NCBI GenBank assembly: GCA_022449345.1
Contig: JAKURL010000009.1
Coordinates: 1 to 64,000 of the forward strand
Direction: 5' to 3'
DNA: 64,000 nt
Source: Candidatus Thalassarchaeum sp.
Lineage (GTDB): Archaea > Thermoplasmatota > Poseidoniia > Poseidoniales > Thalassarchaeaceae
Positions 26,536 through 34,900 of the stretch are shown here, piece by piece; positions within the stretch are counted from its first letter, which is position 1; each line of letters starts with the position of its first letter. Below the pieces are notes generated by a model. It was given only the letters and a program-made list of their open reading frames with translations. It ran no database searches and was not told where the DNA came from. Position numbers and translations under genes: made by a program.

Positions 26536-27672
26536 ACGACGTCTGTCGCGTGCCTCGTCGATTATATCCCCAGTAACCGAGACGCCACTACCCAAATCAT
26601 CCCGCAATTCTTGCAGCTGCTTTTTCGCGGAGCGGGACAACTTTTCTGGCATTGCAAGTTTGAGCAAGACCATCACAGCACCTCTACCTCTTCCGCCTCG
26701 AGGAAAAGGCAGGCCTCGATTTAGGATGGTGATAGTTTCCCCCGGCTTTGAGCCTGCCTTGATGTTGACTTTCAGAGGTGAACCATCGATGTGGGGAATC
26801 TCAATTTTCGCACCTAAGACCAAATCAACATAACTTACTGGAAGAGCCATAAGAAGGTCTGAGCCATCTCGCTCAAACCAATCATGCTCCTCAACCTCTA
26901 TTTCGATGTAGAGATTACCGGGTTTTCCATTTTGATTCCTAGGGGATTCACCATGACCACTCAATCTAAGTCTTGTTCCGCTATCTATCCCTGCAGGGAC
27001 ACTGAATTTGACTTTCTTTGACTGCTCTGCGCGACCCTCTCCAGAGCAACTCTTACAAGGATTCTGAACGATTCTACCACCTCCACGGCATGCCCTACAA
27101 TCCTGTGTAACCTGCTGTTGGAATGGGCCGATTCTTTCCACTCGAGTAAGTCGCCCTCTCCCATCACAGGTGGGACAGACTCTGACCCCGTCAGGGGTCT
27201 GTGAACCGCTACCATCGCAACTTGAACAACGGTTCAATACATCGATTTCTAGTTCATCATCAATTCCGGTAAATGCGTCCTCAAAACTAATCGTCTGGCG
27301 AACTAGAAGGTCGGCGCCTCTAGATGATCTTTGTCGAGAACCGCCTCCGAATAAAGAGGAGAATATCGAATCGAATCCACCACCGAATATATCGTCGATG
27401 CTGATATTGACTCCTTGGAATCCTCCAGCACCCCAAGGAGAACCGCCTGGGCGGTCATGGCCAAACATGTCGTATTTTCGTCTCTCATCAGGGTTCGAGA
27501 GAATAGCATAGGCTTCCTGAACCTCCTTGAAGCGTGCCTCGGCTTCTGGGTCATCAGGGTTCTTGTCTGGATGAAATTCTCTCGCCTTTGAACGGAATGC
27601 TTTCTTAAGATCTGAATCCGATGCTTTTCGGTTGACTCCCAGAACCTCATAGTAATCCCTCTTCTGACTCAA
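26530..27672 (-). CDS. dnaJ: Chaperone protein DnaJ
   Basis: 380 residues, full-length type I DnaJ. The J domain begins KRDYYEVLGV, with the HPD tripeptide in REFHPDKNPDD. A Gly/Phe region follows, then four zinc motifs CSSCDGSG, CPTCDGRG, CRACRGGG and CKSCSGEG, then the two-part substrate-binding C-terminus. It stimulates DnaK ATPase. The TTG at 27672 is chosen because no ATG precedes the J domain and the resulting MSQKRDYYEVLG is normal for the family. Type I DnaJ in archaea is a bacterial acquisition. An 8-bp inverted repeat lies just upstream, and dnaK/grpE are not in the window. Confidence 0.97.
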   Translation of the reverse strand: MSQKRDYYEVLGVNRKASDSDLKKAFRSKAREFHPDKNPDDPEAEARFKEVQEAYAILSNPDERRKYDMFGHDRPGGSPWGAGGFQGVNISIDDIFGGGFDSIFSSLFGGGSRQRSSRGADLLVRQTISFEDAFTGIDDELEIDVLNRCSSCDGSGSQTPDGVRVCPTCDGRGRLTRVERIGPFQQQVTQDCRACRGGGRIVQNPCKSCSGEGRAEQSKKVKFSVPAGIDSGTRLRLSGHGESPRNQNGKPGNLYIEIEVEEHDWFERDGSDLLMALPVSYVDLVLGAKIEIPHIDGSPLKVNIKAGSKPGETITILNRGLPFPRGGRGRGAVMVLLKLAMPEKLSRSAKKQLQELRDDLGSGVSVTGDIIDEARDRRRS

Positions 27673-27684
27673 GTGACCACCACA

Positions 27685-27722
27685 TCCAATGGCTCTCGCG
27701 CGACTGTTTTCAACCCATTGGA
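27685..27722. promoter_or_regulatory. Inverted repeat ahead of dnaJ
   Basis: TCCAATGG (27685-27692) and CCATTGGA (27715-27722) are perfect 8-bp arms with 22 bases between. The element lies 12 nt before the dnaJ start codon and five bases after the neighbouring stop. It could be a dyad bound by a stress regulator or an mRNA stem; the sequence does not decide. Confidence 0.45.
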
Positions 27723-27726
27723 CTGC

Positions 27727-28590
27727 TCAGAGAAAAGCGCCGCAACTACTACAGTATGCAGTGCCGCTGTTGTTCACAGCACCGCACTCTTGGCAAGAAA
27801 TCACAGATTGTGCAATCGATGATGGAATTGGCGGCAACCTTTGTTTATCTTCTTCATCCCAATTAGTTTGATTTGAGGGGGGATTTGCGGCTCTTTTCGC
27901 CGCTGCTTTCTCGGCTTTTGCCGCGGCTTTAACAGCAGCCTTCTCTGCCTTTGCAGCTGCCTTGGCTTCCTTAGCAGCCTGCTTTATTGCTCGCTTTTCC
28001 TCTCTGGCTGCTTGCTTTTCTCGGCGAGCGAGTTCCTTGGCAAGGCGACGCTGGGCCGATGCTTCTGCACTGACTCCTAAGGTACCTGTTAGCTTGCTCG
28101 AATCCTCTGATTCGGCTGAGTTTGTCTCATTCGGGGTTGCCCTCCCTTGCACATCAACTTCGATGTCCATTCGAGAGTCTTCTATATTCAATTCAAGTTC
28201 AGTTCCTTCCTTATTGAGATCGGATATACTTCCACCCATTCTTTGTTTGAATCGTATTCCCGCTCTACCTCTTGGTTTAGTACGGGCCTGAGCCTCTAGC
28301 TTTTCCAATGCAGCATCACCACGACTCCAGAGGCCTTTATCTTCGAGTCGATACATATTCGATAGGCCTTTGATGGCACTTGAGCGGTGATATTCATGGT
28401 CCTCTACTACTCGATATCTCAAGTACATGATAATCCCCAAAATAATAGCGATTCCGTGAATTATTGCCTGTGCAAGGAGGTCTCCCTTGAGTAACACCTC
28501 AATGTTTGGTAAGCCAAACCTCAGAGCGACTACGCAGAGTGTGGGGGCTAAAAGCAACCCTGCACTAATCATCGGAGAGCGCTGTACCAT
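27727..28590 (-). CDS. Membrane protein with coiled-coil and C-terminal zinc ribbon
   Basis: About 287 residues from ATG 28590. Two hydrophobic segments lie in the first 75 residues, then a hydrophilic region, then a long Lys/Ala/Glu-rich helix with repeated KAEKAA and KAAAK blocks (about residues 185-240), and a closing zinc ribbon CQECGAVN then YCSSCG. The frame extends to 28656 by a TTG, but that would overlap the promoter of the divergent gene. The layout, membrane anchor, coiled stalk and zinc ribbon, suggests a cytoplasmic scaffold on the membrane. I do not recognise the family. It is just upstream of dnaJ on the same strand. Confidence 0.75.
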   Translation of the reverse strand: MVQRSPMISAGLLLAPTLCVVALRFGLPNIEVLLKGDLLAQAIIHGIAIILGIIMYLRYRVVEDHEYHRSSAIKGLSNMYRLEDKGLWSRGDAALEKLEAQARTKPRGRAGIRFKQRMGGSISDLNKEGTELELNIEDSRMDIEVDVQGRATPNETNSAESEDSSKLTGTLGVSAEASAQRRLAKELARREKQAAREEKRAIKQAAKEAKAAAKAEKAAVKAAAKAEKAAAKRAANPPSNQTNWDEEDKQRLPPIPSSIAQSVISCQECGAVNNSGTAYCSSCGAFL

Positions 28591-28685
28591 GTCAGCGGCT
28601 CCTAAATCACTGGTTTGAATGATTCGCGAACTTGGGAGCGGACTCAGCCATAGCAATCATGACCTGCCTTTGGCCTCGGCAGGGC

Positions 28686-29204
28686 ATGGAACCGAAGATT
28701 ACAGTCTCCACTGTAGTCCAAAATCATGAGGATGTCTCTTTAGTCGAGAGAACAGTAAAGTTACTATTCCCAGATTGGGATTGCAAAATTAATCTAGAGG
28801 AGGGGGAGTTCCCAATGGAACGTGAAGCAGTCAATCTTTCTGGAAGTTCTCAATCCCTTGGAGTTGTAATGGGACATTGCATAAAAAATCGTATTCTCGA
28901 TACGGCATTTGATGCAATGACGATGAATCTGAAAAAGAATTCTACGCATTTTCTACTTTCTAGACAAGCCGCCTACGTTGGAAAGGTTGCATTTGTTGTT
29001 GAAGAGATGCCACTTGGGGGTATAATGGAAGTTAGGTTGCAGGGCGAAGATCTCGGACTTTGGTTGGAACAACAAACTTGGCATGAGGGAAGACATGCTG
29101 TGCCTAGAAGTCTAGGGGATGAATTACGCATTGAGCAAGATGGGACTCCTGTCGAATGGTTTGACAATAAGGGAAGAAAAACCATCAATTTGGATCAGGA
29201 TTGA
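28686..29204 (+). CDS. RNA-binding protein, UPF0201 family
   Basis: 172 residues from ATG 28686. The start MEPKITVSTVVQNHEDVSLVE fits the UPF0201 family, as does the middle stretch with DTAFDAMTMNL and the PLGGIMEV segment. UPF0201 proteins are archaeal, and a related domain is annotated as RNA-binding; the precise role is unknown. The gene is divergent from the zinc-ribbon membrane protein, and its last ten bases overlap the 3' end of the peptidase-Nudix gene on the opposite strand. Confidence 0.75.
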   Translation: MEPKITVSTVVQNHEDVSLVERTVKLLFPDWDCKINLEEGEFPMEREAVNLSGSSQSLGVVMGHCIKNRILDTAFDAMTMNLKKNSTHFLLSRQAAYVGKVAFVVEEMPLGGIMEVRLQGEDLGLWLEQQTWHEGRHAVPRSLGDELRIEQDGTPVEWFDNKGRKTINLDQD

Positions 29205-30175
29205 GGGATCCCTGAATTCATCCATTCTTCAATTAGAGGTTCATCAGCAGGTAGCCACTTTACCGAATTTAGAGAAGATTGGTCTAACCAACTAACCATA
29301 TCGTGTTCCTTAGCAACAACAGTTTGGGGGTCAACTTTACCACAATCCCAAATGTCTAGAGAGACAAATCGATCCTCGTATTCATGATTTATAGAAGCTA
29401 CAATTCGCTTGGGATTAACCAAAATTCCCAATTCTTCGAAAATTTCCCTCCGTAACGCTTCCTCTGCGGATTCGCCGTCGTCTACCTTCCCACCTGGGAA
29501 TTCCCACCAGCCAGCCCAGACATCCTCGGGTGGTCTCCTGCATGCTAATATTCGTCCTTGGGAATTGAATAACAAAGCCCCTACGACCTCTAATTTAGGC
29601 TTGGCTGCCAAAGTTTGAATAACGCGAGAAACTACCTCAATTTGCCTGGATAGTAATACTTCTGTCTCTTGTGGTAAATGGATGAAAATTGCAGGAATTT
29701 TTTCAGATTCGGCATAAATCGAGTCTAGAGTCCGAAATATCGTTTCATTACAGACAAATTGACCAGCACTTTCACTCCAAACGACATCGTCTTCATGTTC
29801 AAATTCTTCGTCGAGAATATGCTTTGAAACTGTAGTTTCATACCTCGATGGACCTCTCTCAACAACAGCCTCTTCGACTATTCTACCAGAATTGTCGGCG
29901 GTTCTGAACTTAGATTGGTTATGAGCCCAGCGTTCAAGCGAAATTACCTTTCGGGATTCTGCTAGCCCCAACTGGATAATTGCGTCAAATTTCTCTCTGG
30001 ATTGGATTAATTCTGAAACCCTTCGTGATCCTGCTTCATCACAAGTCAACAATTCTGTTTGTAACGAAATTCCATCAATTCCTTGAGATTCTAAAGCCAT
30101 CATGACCGTGCTTGAAACATTCTCTTTGAGACCTCCGAATGGTGGGAATGAGGTTAGCAAAACCTTCGGGTGCAC
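29195..30175 (-). CDS. Pyroglutamyl-peptidase I fused to a Nudix hydrolase
   Basis: About 326 residues from the GTG at 30175. The first 200 are a pyrrolidone carboxyl peptidase: VLLTSFPPFGG opening, then Glu81 in VISLERWAHN, Cys142 in QFVCNETIF and His166 in FIHLP. These agree with the canonical Glu81/Cys144/His168 triad and support this start over the ATG at 30235. Residues of about 205-326 are a MutT-type Nudix domain: EFPGGKVDDGES with the rest of the box REIFEELG, all catalytic Glu present. The first half removes N-terminal pyroglutamate from peptides; the second hydrolyses a nucleoside diphosphate derivative, with CRRPPEDVWAGWWEFPGG most like 8-oxo-dGTPase/CTP-type MutT. The linker is short. 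I know of no functional tie between the two, so the fusion is odd. Confidence 0.88.
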   Translation of the reverse strand: MHPKVLLTSFPPFGGLKENVSSTVMMALESQGIDGISLQTELLTCDEAGSRRVSELIQSREKFDAIIQLGLAESRKVISLERWAHNQSKFRTADNSGRIVEEAVVERGPSRYETTVSKHILDEEFEHEDDVVWSESAGQFVCNETIFRTLDSIYAESEKIPAIFIHLPQETEVLLSRQIEVVSRVIQTLAAKPKLEVVGALLFNSQGRILACRRPPEDVWAGWWEFPGGKVDDGESAEEALRREIFEELGILVNPKRIVASINHEYEDRFVSLDIWDCGKVDPQTVVAKEHDMVSWLDQSSLNSVKWLPADEPLIEEWMNSGIPQS

Positions 30176-30177
30176 AA

Positions 30178-30215
30178 ACCACGCAAGGGCTCTCTCTAGT
30201 TGTGCCTTGCGTGGT
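30178..30215. promoter_or_regulatory. 11-bp inverted repeat in a divergent promoter
   Basis: ACCACGCAAGG (30178-30188) and CCTTGCGTGGT (30205-30215), perfect arms with a 16-base spacer. It fills the space between the GTG start of the peptidase-Nudix gene (30175) and the small membrane protein gene (30261), placing a dyad where a dimeric regulator of both genes could bind. If the peptidase gene instead starts at 30235 the repeat would be coding. Confidence 0.55.
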
Positions 30216-30260
30216 CGGGGCGTCGTCAGATTCATTCACCACAGGCCCGACGAAGGGGCG

Positions 30261-30590
30261 ATGAGCGCGGATTACGTTGTTCAGGTCGTCGACGAGGACG
30301 AAGATGGTGCAGGCCCTCTAGGAGTCGTCAGAGTGATTTGGTACGAAATCAGTGGGGGCATCGGTCCTTGGGGTGCTCTAAGACCACTAATCGCCATCGC
30401 ATTGGCCATGATTCCATTCTTGTTCATAGGCCAGCATTTCAATAGGCAACATCGCAAAGCTGCTGGTTGGTTTGCAGTTCAATTCCCGCTTATTCTAACT
30501 GTAGTTTTGTGGCCGGTACTCTACATTTGGTCGATAGGTGATGCATGGTGGGTTTCAAGCGGGATAGTCGCGCGCGCTGAATCCGGATAG
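30261..30590 (+). CDS. Small two-helix membrane protein
   Basis: 109 residues from ATG 30261. A hydrophilic acidic N-terminus is followed by a conserved-looking GGIGPWGALRP segment and two hydrophobic helices (about residues 41-58 and 74-95), with a basic loop NRQHRKAA between. The family is not recognised. It is nine bases ahead of trhO and likely in the same transcript, though no common function is evident. The frame upstream of 30261 overlaps the divergent gene and is rejected. Confidence 0.7.
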   Translation: MSADYVVQVVDEDEDGAGPLGVVRVIWYEISGGIGPWGALRPLIAIALAMIPFLFIGQHFNRQHRKAAGWFAVQFPLILTVVLWPVLYIWSIGDAWWVSSGIVARAESG

Positions 30591-30598
30591 GTGGGCGC

Positions 30599-31414
30599 AT
30601 GTCAGGTGTGATAGTCAATATCGCAGGATATCGCTTCGTTGAACTACCGGACCGAGATAATCTTCGGGTGCCCTTCAAATCCGCTTGTGACGAAGCGGGA
30701 CTGTTAGGAACAATTCTGTTAAGTTATGAGGGAATCAACTTCTTCCTTTCCGGCAATCAGTCAGCAATAGACCAATTTCTACAATTCCTTGAGAGAGACG
30801 AAAGATTCCTCGACATGCCACTGAAGGTATCCTATAGCGAAAGAATGTCGTTTAGGAGGATGAATGTTAGATTGAAGAAAGAAATAATCTCTCTTGGCCT
30901 AGATTCAATACGCCCAGTTGAAATGACTGGTGAGACGATTACCCCTACTGAATTCAAAACTTGGTTAGACGAGGGGCGGGAGATTGTTGTTCTAGATACT
31001 AGGAATGATTACGAGGTCAGATTGGGCACCTTTGAGAAAGCCATCGACCTCAATTTATCCACATTCAGAGGGTTTCCTGATGCCGTTGGAGGCTCAGATA
31101 TTGACAAAAATCTGACAGTAGTGATGTTTTGTACGGGAGGTATTCGATGCGAGAAGGCAAGTGCTGTGATGATGCAGCAAGGCTGGTCCGATGTCAGACA
31201 ACTGGAAGGTGGAATCCTTGGGTACTTCGAAGACGTTGGAGGAGCCCATTGGAATGGTGATTGCTTCGTTTTCGATAGTAGAGTTGCACTCGACCCAGCC
31301 TTAGAAGAGACTACAACTGAGATGTGTTGGGCTTGTAGAGAGCCACTGACCGAAGAAGAGATGGAAAGTGAGCAATATGTTGTTGCGAAGTCCTGCCCTC
31401 ACTGTATTGAATGA
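30599..31414 (+). CDS. trhO: tRNA uridine(34) hydroxylase TrhO, rhodanese family
   Basis: 271 residues. The N-terminal acylphosphatase-like domain (residues 1-95) and rhodanese domain (about 112-230) are the TrhO/UPF0176 arrangement. The active-site loop reads CTGGIRCEKAS with Cys178. A C-terminal C-x2-C pair of clusters (CWACRE and CPHC) forms a probable zinc site. In bacteria TrhO uses oxygen to make 5-hydroxyuridine at tRNA position 34. It is an uncommon gene in archaea and is likely a transferred one. It converges with the gene at 31417, leaving two bases. Confidence 0.9.
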   Translation: MSGVIVNIAGYRFVELPDRDNLRVPFKSACDEAGLLGTILLSYEGINFFLSGNQSAIDQFLQFLERDERFLDMPLKVSYSERMSFRRMNVRLKKEIISLGLDSIRPVEMTGETITPTEFKTWLDEGREIVVLDTRNDYEVRLGTFEKAIDLNLSTFRGFPDAVGGSDIDKNLTVVMFCTGGIRCEKASAVMMQQGWSDVRQLEGGILGYFEDVGGAHWNGDCFVFDSRVALDPALEETTTEMCWACREPLTEEEMESEQYVVAKSCPHCIE

Positions 31415-31416
31415 TG

Positions 31417-31893
31417 TTAGAACCCATCGGGTAGTTCCATTGGACTGAACAGATGGCCGGGGCTTGTAGCATTGGCAATCTGAACTCTCAATCGCATCTC
31501 CCAATCTCTAAGCAAGGTTAGCGTCGAGGAAAATGGTATCTCTGCACCATTGATGATGACTCTCAACATTGTATCGAGAATGTCCATCCTTTCTTCGTCA
31601 AGTGTCCCTAGTAGTTTGTCGAGAGGAAAGGAATCAATTGTTGACGCACTCAATTCTGATTCAATTTCCCAAGGCTGGGCAATATTCTCTGGGATTATCT
31701 CACCACTCTCCAAAGCAGCCTTTTCCAGTGATTCTAGCAATAGACGAATGTATTTCGAAACCACCAATGAAACCTCGATTACGGGCAAACTGTATTGCTT
31801 GACGAAATTGACCATGTTTTCTTGCAGGAATAGCAATCTTTCCTCAACCGGAGCATCTGCCCCTGGTATCTTGGCATTCTCGTCCACGGTCAT
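31417..31893 (-). CDS. Uncharacterised helical protein
   Basis: 158 residues, almost entirely helical by composition, acidic, with no cysteines or signal. It has alternating hydrophobic patterns (SLVVSKYIRLLLESLEKAAL, LDTMLRVIINGAEIPF) suggesting a soluble helical bundle. I do not recognise the family. It lies immediately downstream of the thrombospondin-repeat protein's stop on the same strand (42 nt) and may be co-transcribed. Confidence 0.65.
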   Translation of the reverse strand: MTVDENAKIPGADAPVEERLLFLQENMVNFVKQYSLPVIEVSLVVSKYIRLLLESLEKAALESGEIIPENIAQPWEIESELSASTIDSFPLDKLLGTLDEERMDILDTMLRVIINGAEIPFSSTLTLLRDWEMRLRVQIANATSPGHLFSPMELPDGF

Positions 31894-31935
31894 TCCTCGT
31901 GAGACTTACTGATGAAGCAACCGAATCGGCCGTCC

Positions 31936-34900
31936 TCAATCTGTTGTTCGGTCGTCGTATCGAATCGGGGAGCCAGAGTTGCCGCGAACTCCATCCAACA
32001 TATCATCCTCGATTTCGAAGTAATCATTGGCCCAATCACCATCTGTGTCCCAATTTGTGGGGTCGGTTCCATCGGCTATTTGGTCTCCATCTATATCTAT
32101 CACCCACCATCCCCAGACATACTCACCTAGGCCGGTGTTTGGGTAATGATAGCGATCACCAGCAAAGCGTTGGTACCCGTCTGCCCAGGCACCGTTGACG
32201 AGAATCTCGTCGTCAGATTCGTCTAGAAGTTGGTAATCAACGTCGTTGTCTTCGACGATGTAGGCATAGAGTAAATCGTTGTTATTGACTTTGTACATTC
32301 TCATGTAATTGCTTTGCAATGCAGCAGCGCCACCACAGATTCCAAGCAGCGATTCCCTTAGCTGCCACCACTCCTCGACAATATTCCCTGAACAATCATA
32401 GAGGTTGGCCTGTCTGACCAATGTGGGGGAAGAAAGGGTTGCATTTACTACTCCATAATACTCTTGGAAATTATTGTAAGGAATATATACACAATTTCCT
32501 CCCGTACAATCCCAACCACCATCATTGTCTGCGTCTTGCCCCGCATCGTTGGGATCGGTCGCATCGTGTGTGAACCAAGTCCAATCGAGATCTGGTCGGG
32601 CAATGGCACCCCCATTGACCGTAACCGGTTTGAGAACGTTCGGAGTCACTTGATACCAAACAACTGAGATTTCTAGGTAAGATGACCAATTATCGTTGGT
32701 TTCGTTCCAACCTCGATAATACTCGTAGAAGTCCGGCATCATGTCTCCGTCGGTATCGTTATCAAGTGGGTTGGTGCCATATTTGAACACCTCACGACCA
32801 TCTGATAGGTTGAGGTTCTGAACATAATCAATGACAATGCCACCGCTGAACACAGGCTCCATTACCTTTGAATCATCATCACTATCCAATTCTAATGGAT
32901 GAGTTCCGTTGTTGTATTCCATAAGGTTGGTGAAGTATAACTCTGTGTTGGAAGGAAGAATTTGTTCATTCGCCGGAGCCGATGTGAATTCTCTATTTTC
33001 CCAGCTACCTTGTTCCGCCGGAATATCGAATATTGTGCGATCGTACCAACCATCAGCATCTGGGTCATAATTAATGTCCAAAGGATTTAGTGGATTGAGA
33101 GACCAACGATAGTCGTTAACCGGTAACCATTCACCGTAGATTGAGTAGCAGAATTCCCAGCCATCTGGTAAACCATCACTGTCTGAATCCGAATGGGTTG
33201 GGTCGGAAACTCCTGCTAGACTGAAATTGAAATTATCTGAATCTATGGCATTAATCAGCCCAGCCCTATCGCTAGAATCTATGTCCTTGGTTGAAAACAG
33301 AATCCAAAGTTGATCTGCTGCAGCCTGTTCAGACATACCCCTCTCCTGTATGTATGCCGTGATGGTATCTTGACCGTAGGAAACTAAGCCTGTACCATTT
33401 GGAATTGTGTCAATTGCAGAGCGTTTACCATATACACGAGCATCGTATTCGGCGAGGTTATCGTATGATTCAGAATCGGAGATATATCCATCTCCATTAC
33501 AATCGAATGAGTCCTCATCACTATCCTCGTGAACATCTGTGTCAGTTAGTGGATTCATCGTCCAAATGTTATCCTCCAAATCCCATTCTGTGAACCAATA
33601 CTCGTATCCGTCACTCATGCCGTCACGATCGGTATCGTCGGAATTTGGATCAGTTATTCCTAGGAGGGCTAGTAGAAGGGGTTTGGCAGGCTCTCCATTT
33701 TGCCATTCGTCAAATTGGTCTAGTGCGATCTCTGCTCTGCCTTCCTTATTGAAAAGAATTCGATATACACGATTAACAGCTTCATCTGGATCTAAAGATT
33801 CGGCCTCTTCCCATAATCGAGGTGCATCTGGAGGAGAAAGGCCTCCATTCTGGGGGTTTTTGTTGGTTAGGTTTAGTTCCACTAAGTCTGTTATACCATC
33901 ACGATCGGAATCATAGTTTCCGTCACCTGCAATTAACGGATTGAGTGTCCAAGTCTCATCGGTTGAATTCCATCTCGTGAACATCAGTTCAATTCCATCG
34001 AGCAAGCCGTCCCCATCTGTATCCGGTTCATTGGGGTCGGCGGTAAATCCTGAACGTTGTATGTCTTCGTCGGTAACGAAAGTACCGAAGGATAGTGTCG
34101 ATTCAGCAGACAGCCAAGGGGTCGCCAATAACTCTCCTCCGACATGTAGAAGATAGAATTGTGGCACAGTGGTAAGATCGTTGATTTCACTCAAATCACC
34201 GTCGATAACATTGTACTCCTCCCAGTTATTCATCCCATCTCCATCTGGGTCGCCAACCTGGTCGCCTTCATCTACAGGATTGAGTGTCCAAGACTCATCG
34301 TACAAACTCCAGCGTGCATGGAAGAATTCCCAGCCGTCTGGGATTCCATCTCTATCGGAATCCGAATCCAGTGGGTTGGCCGCACCCACATCCTCGCTTG
34401 TTGTACCGTTGATTAGGCTGCGATATGCTGTACTAGTGTGAGCACCGAAAGAATCGCCAGCAAAACCCAGCCAAGACTCGTGGGCTAGCAAGGTAGTGAA
34501 GTTCTCGGGGAAACTTAAGCCAGAATCGGTTGTATCTGAATATAGGATTTGGTCCTTTAGATGGTATTCAAGCCAATTAACTAGACTTTCATTTAGATCT
34601 AAGATTCCATCGTGGTTGACATCAAAGCCATCATCATCTGGGTTGTTTAGAGCGTCTGAACCATTTAGTGGATTAATTCCACGATTATTTCTACCCCATG
34701 TACATTGGTAGCGTGCTTCCCATCCATCTGGTAAGGAATCGCCATCGGAATCGGGATTATTTGGGTCAGTCTTGGCCCAATTCTCTGCAGCACTGGCATT
34801 CTCTCCGTGGGTGGGTAGTCCCTCGATTAACACGGTTTCCAGCAAGTTTCCCCACATGTATTCACAGAGATTCTCCAGACCATCGCCGTCAGCATCCATG

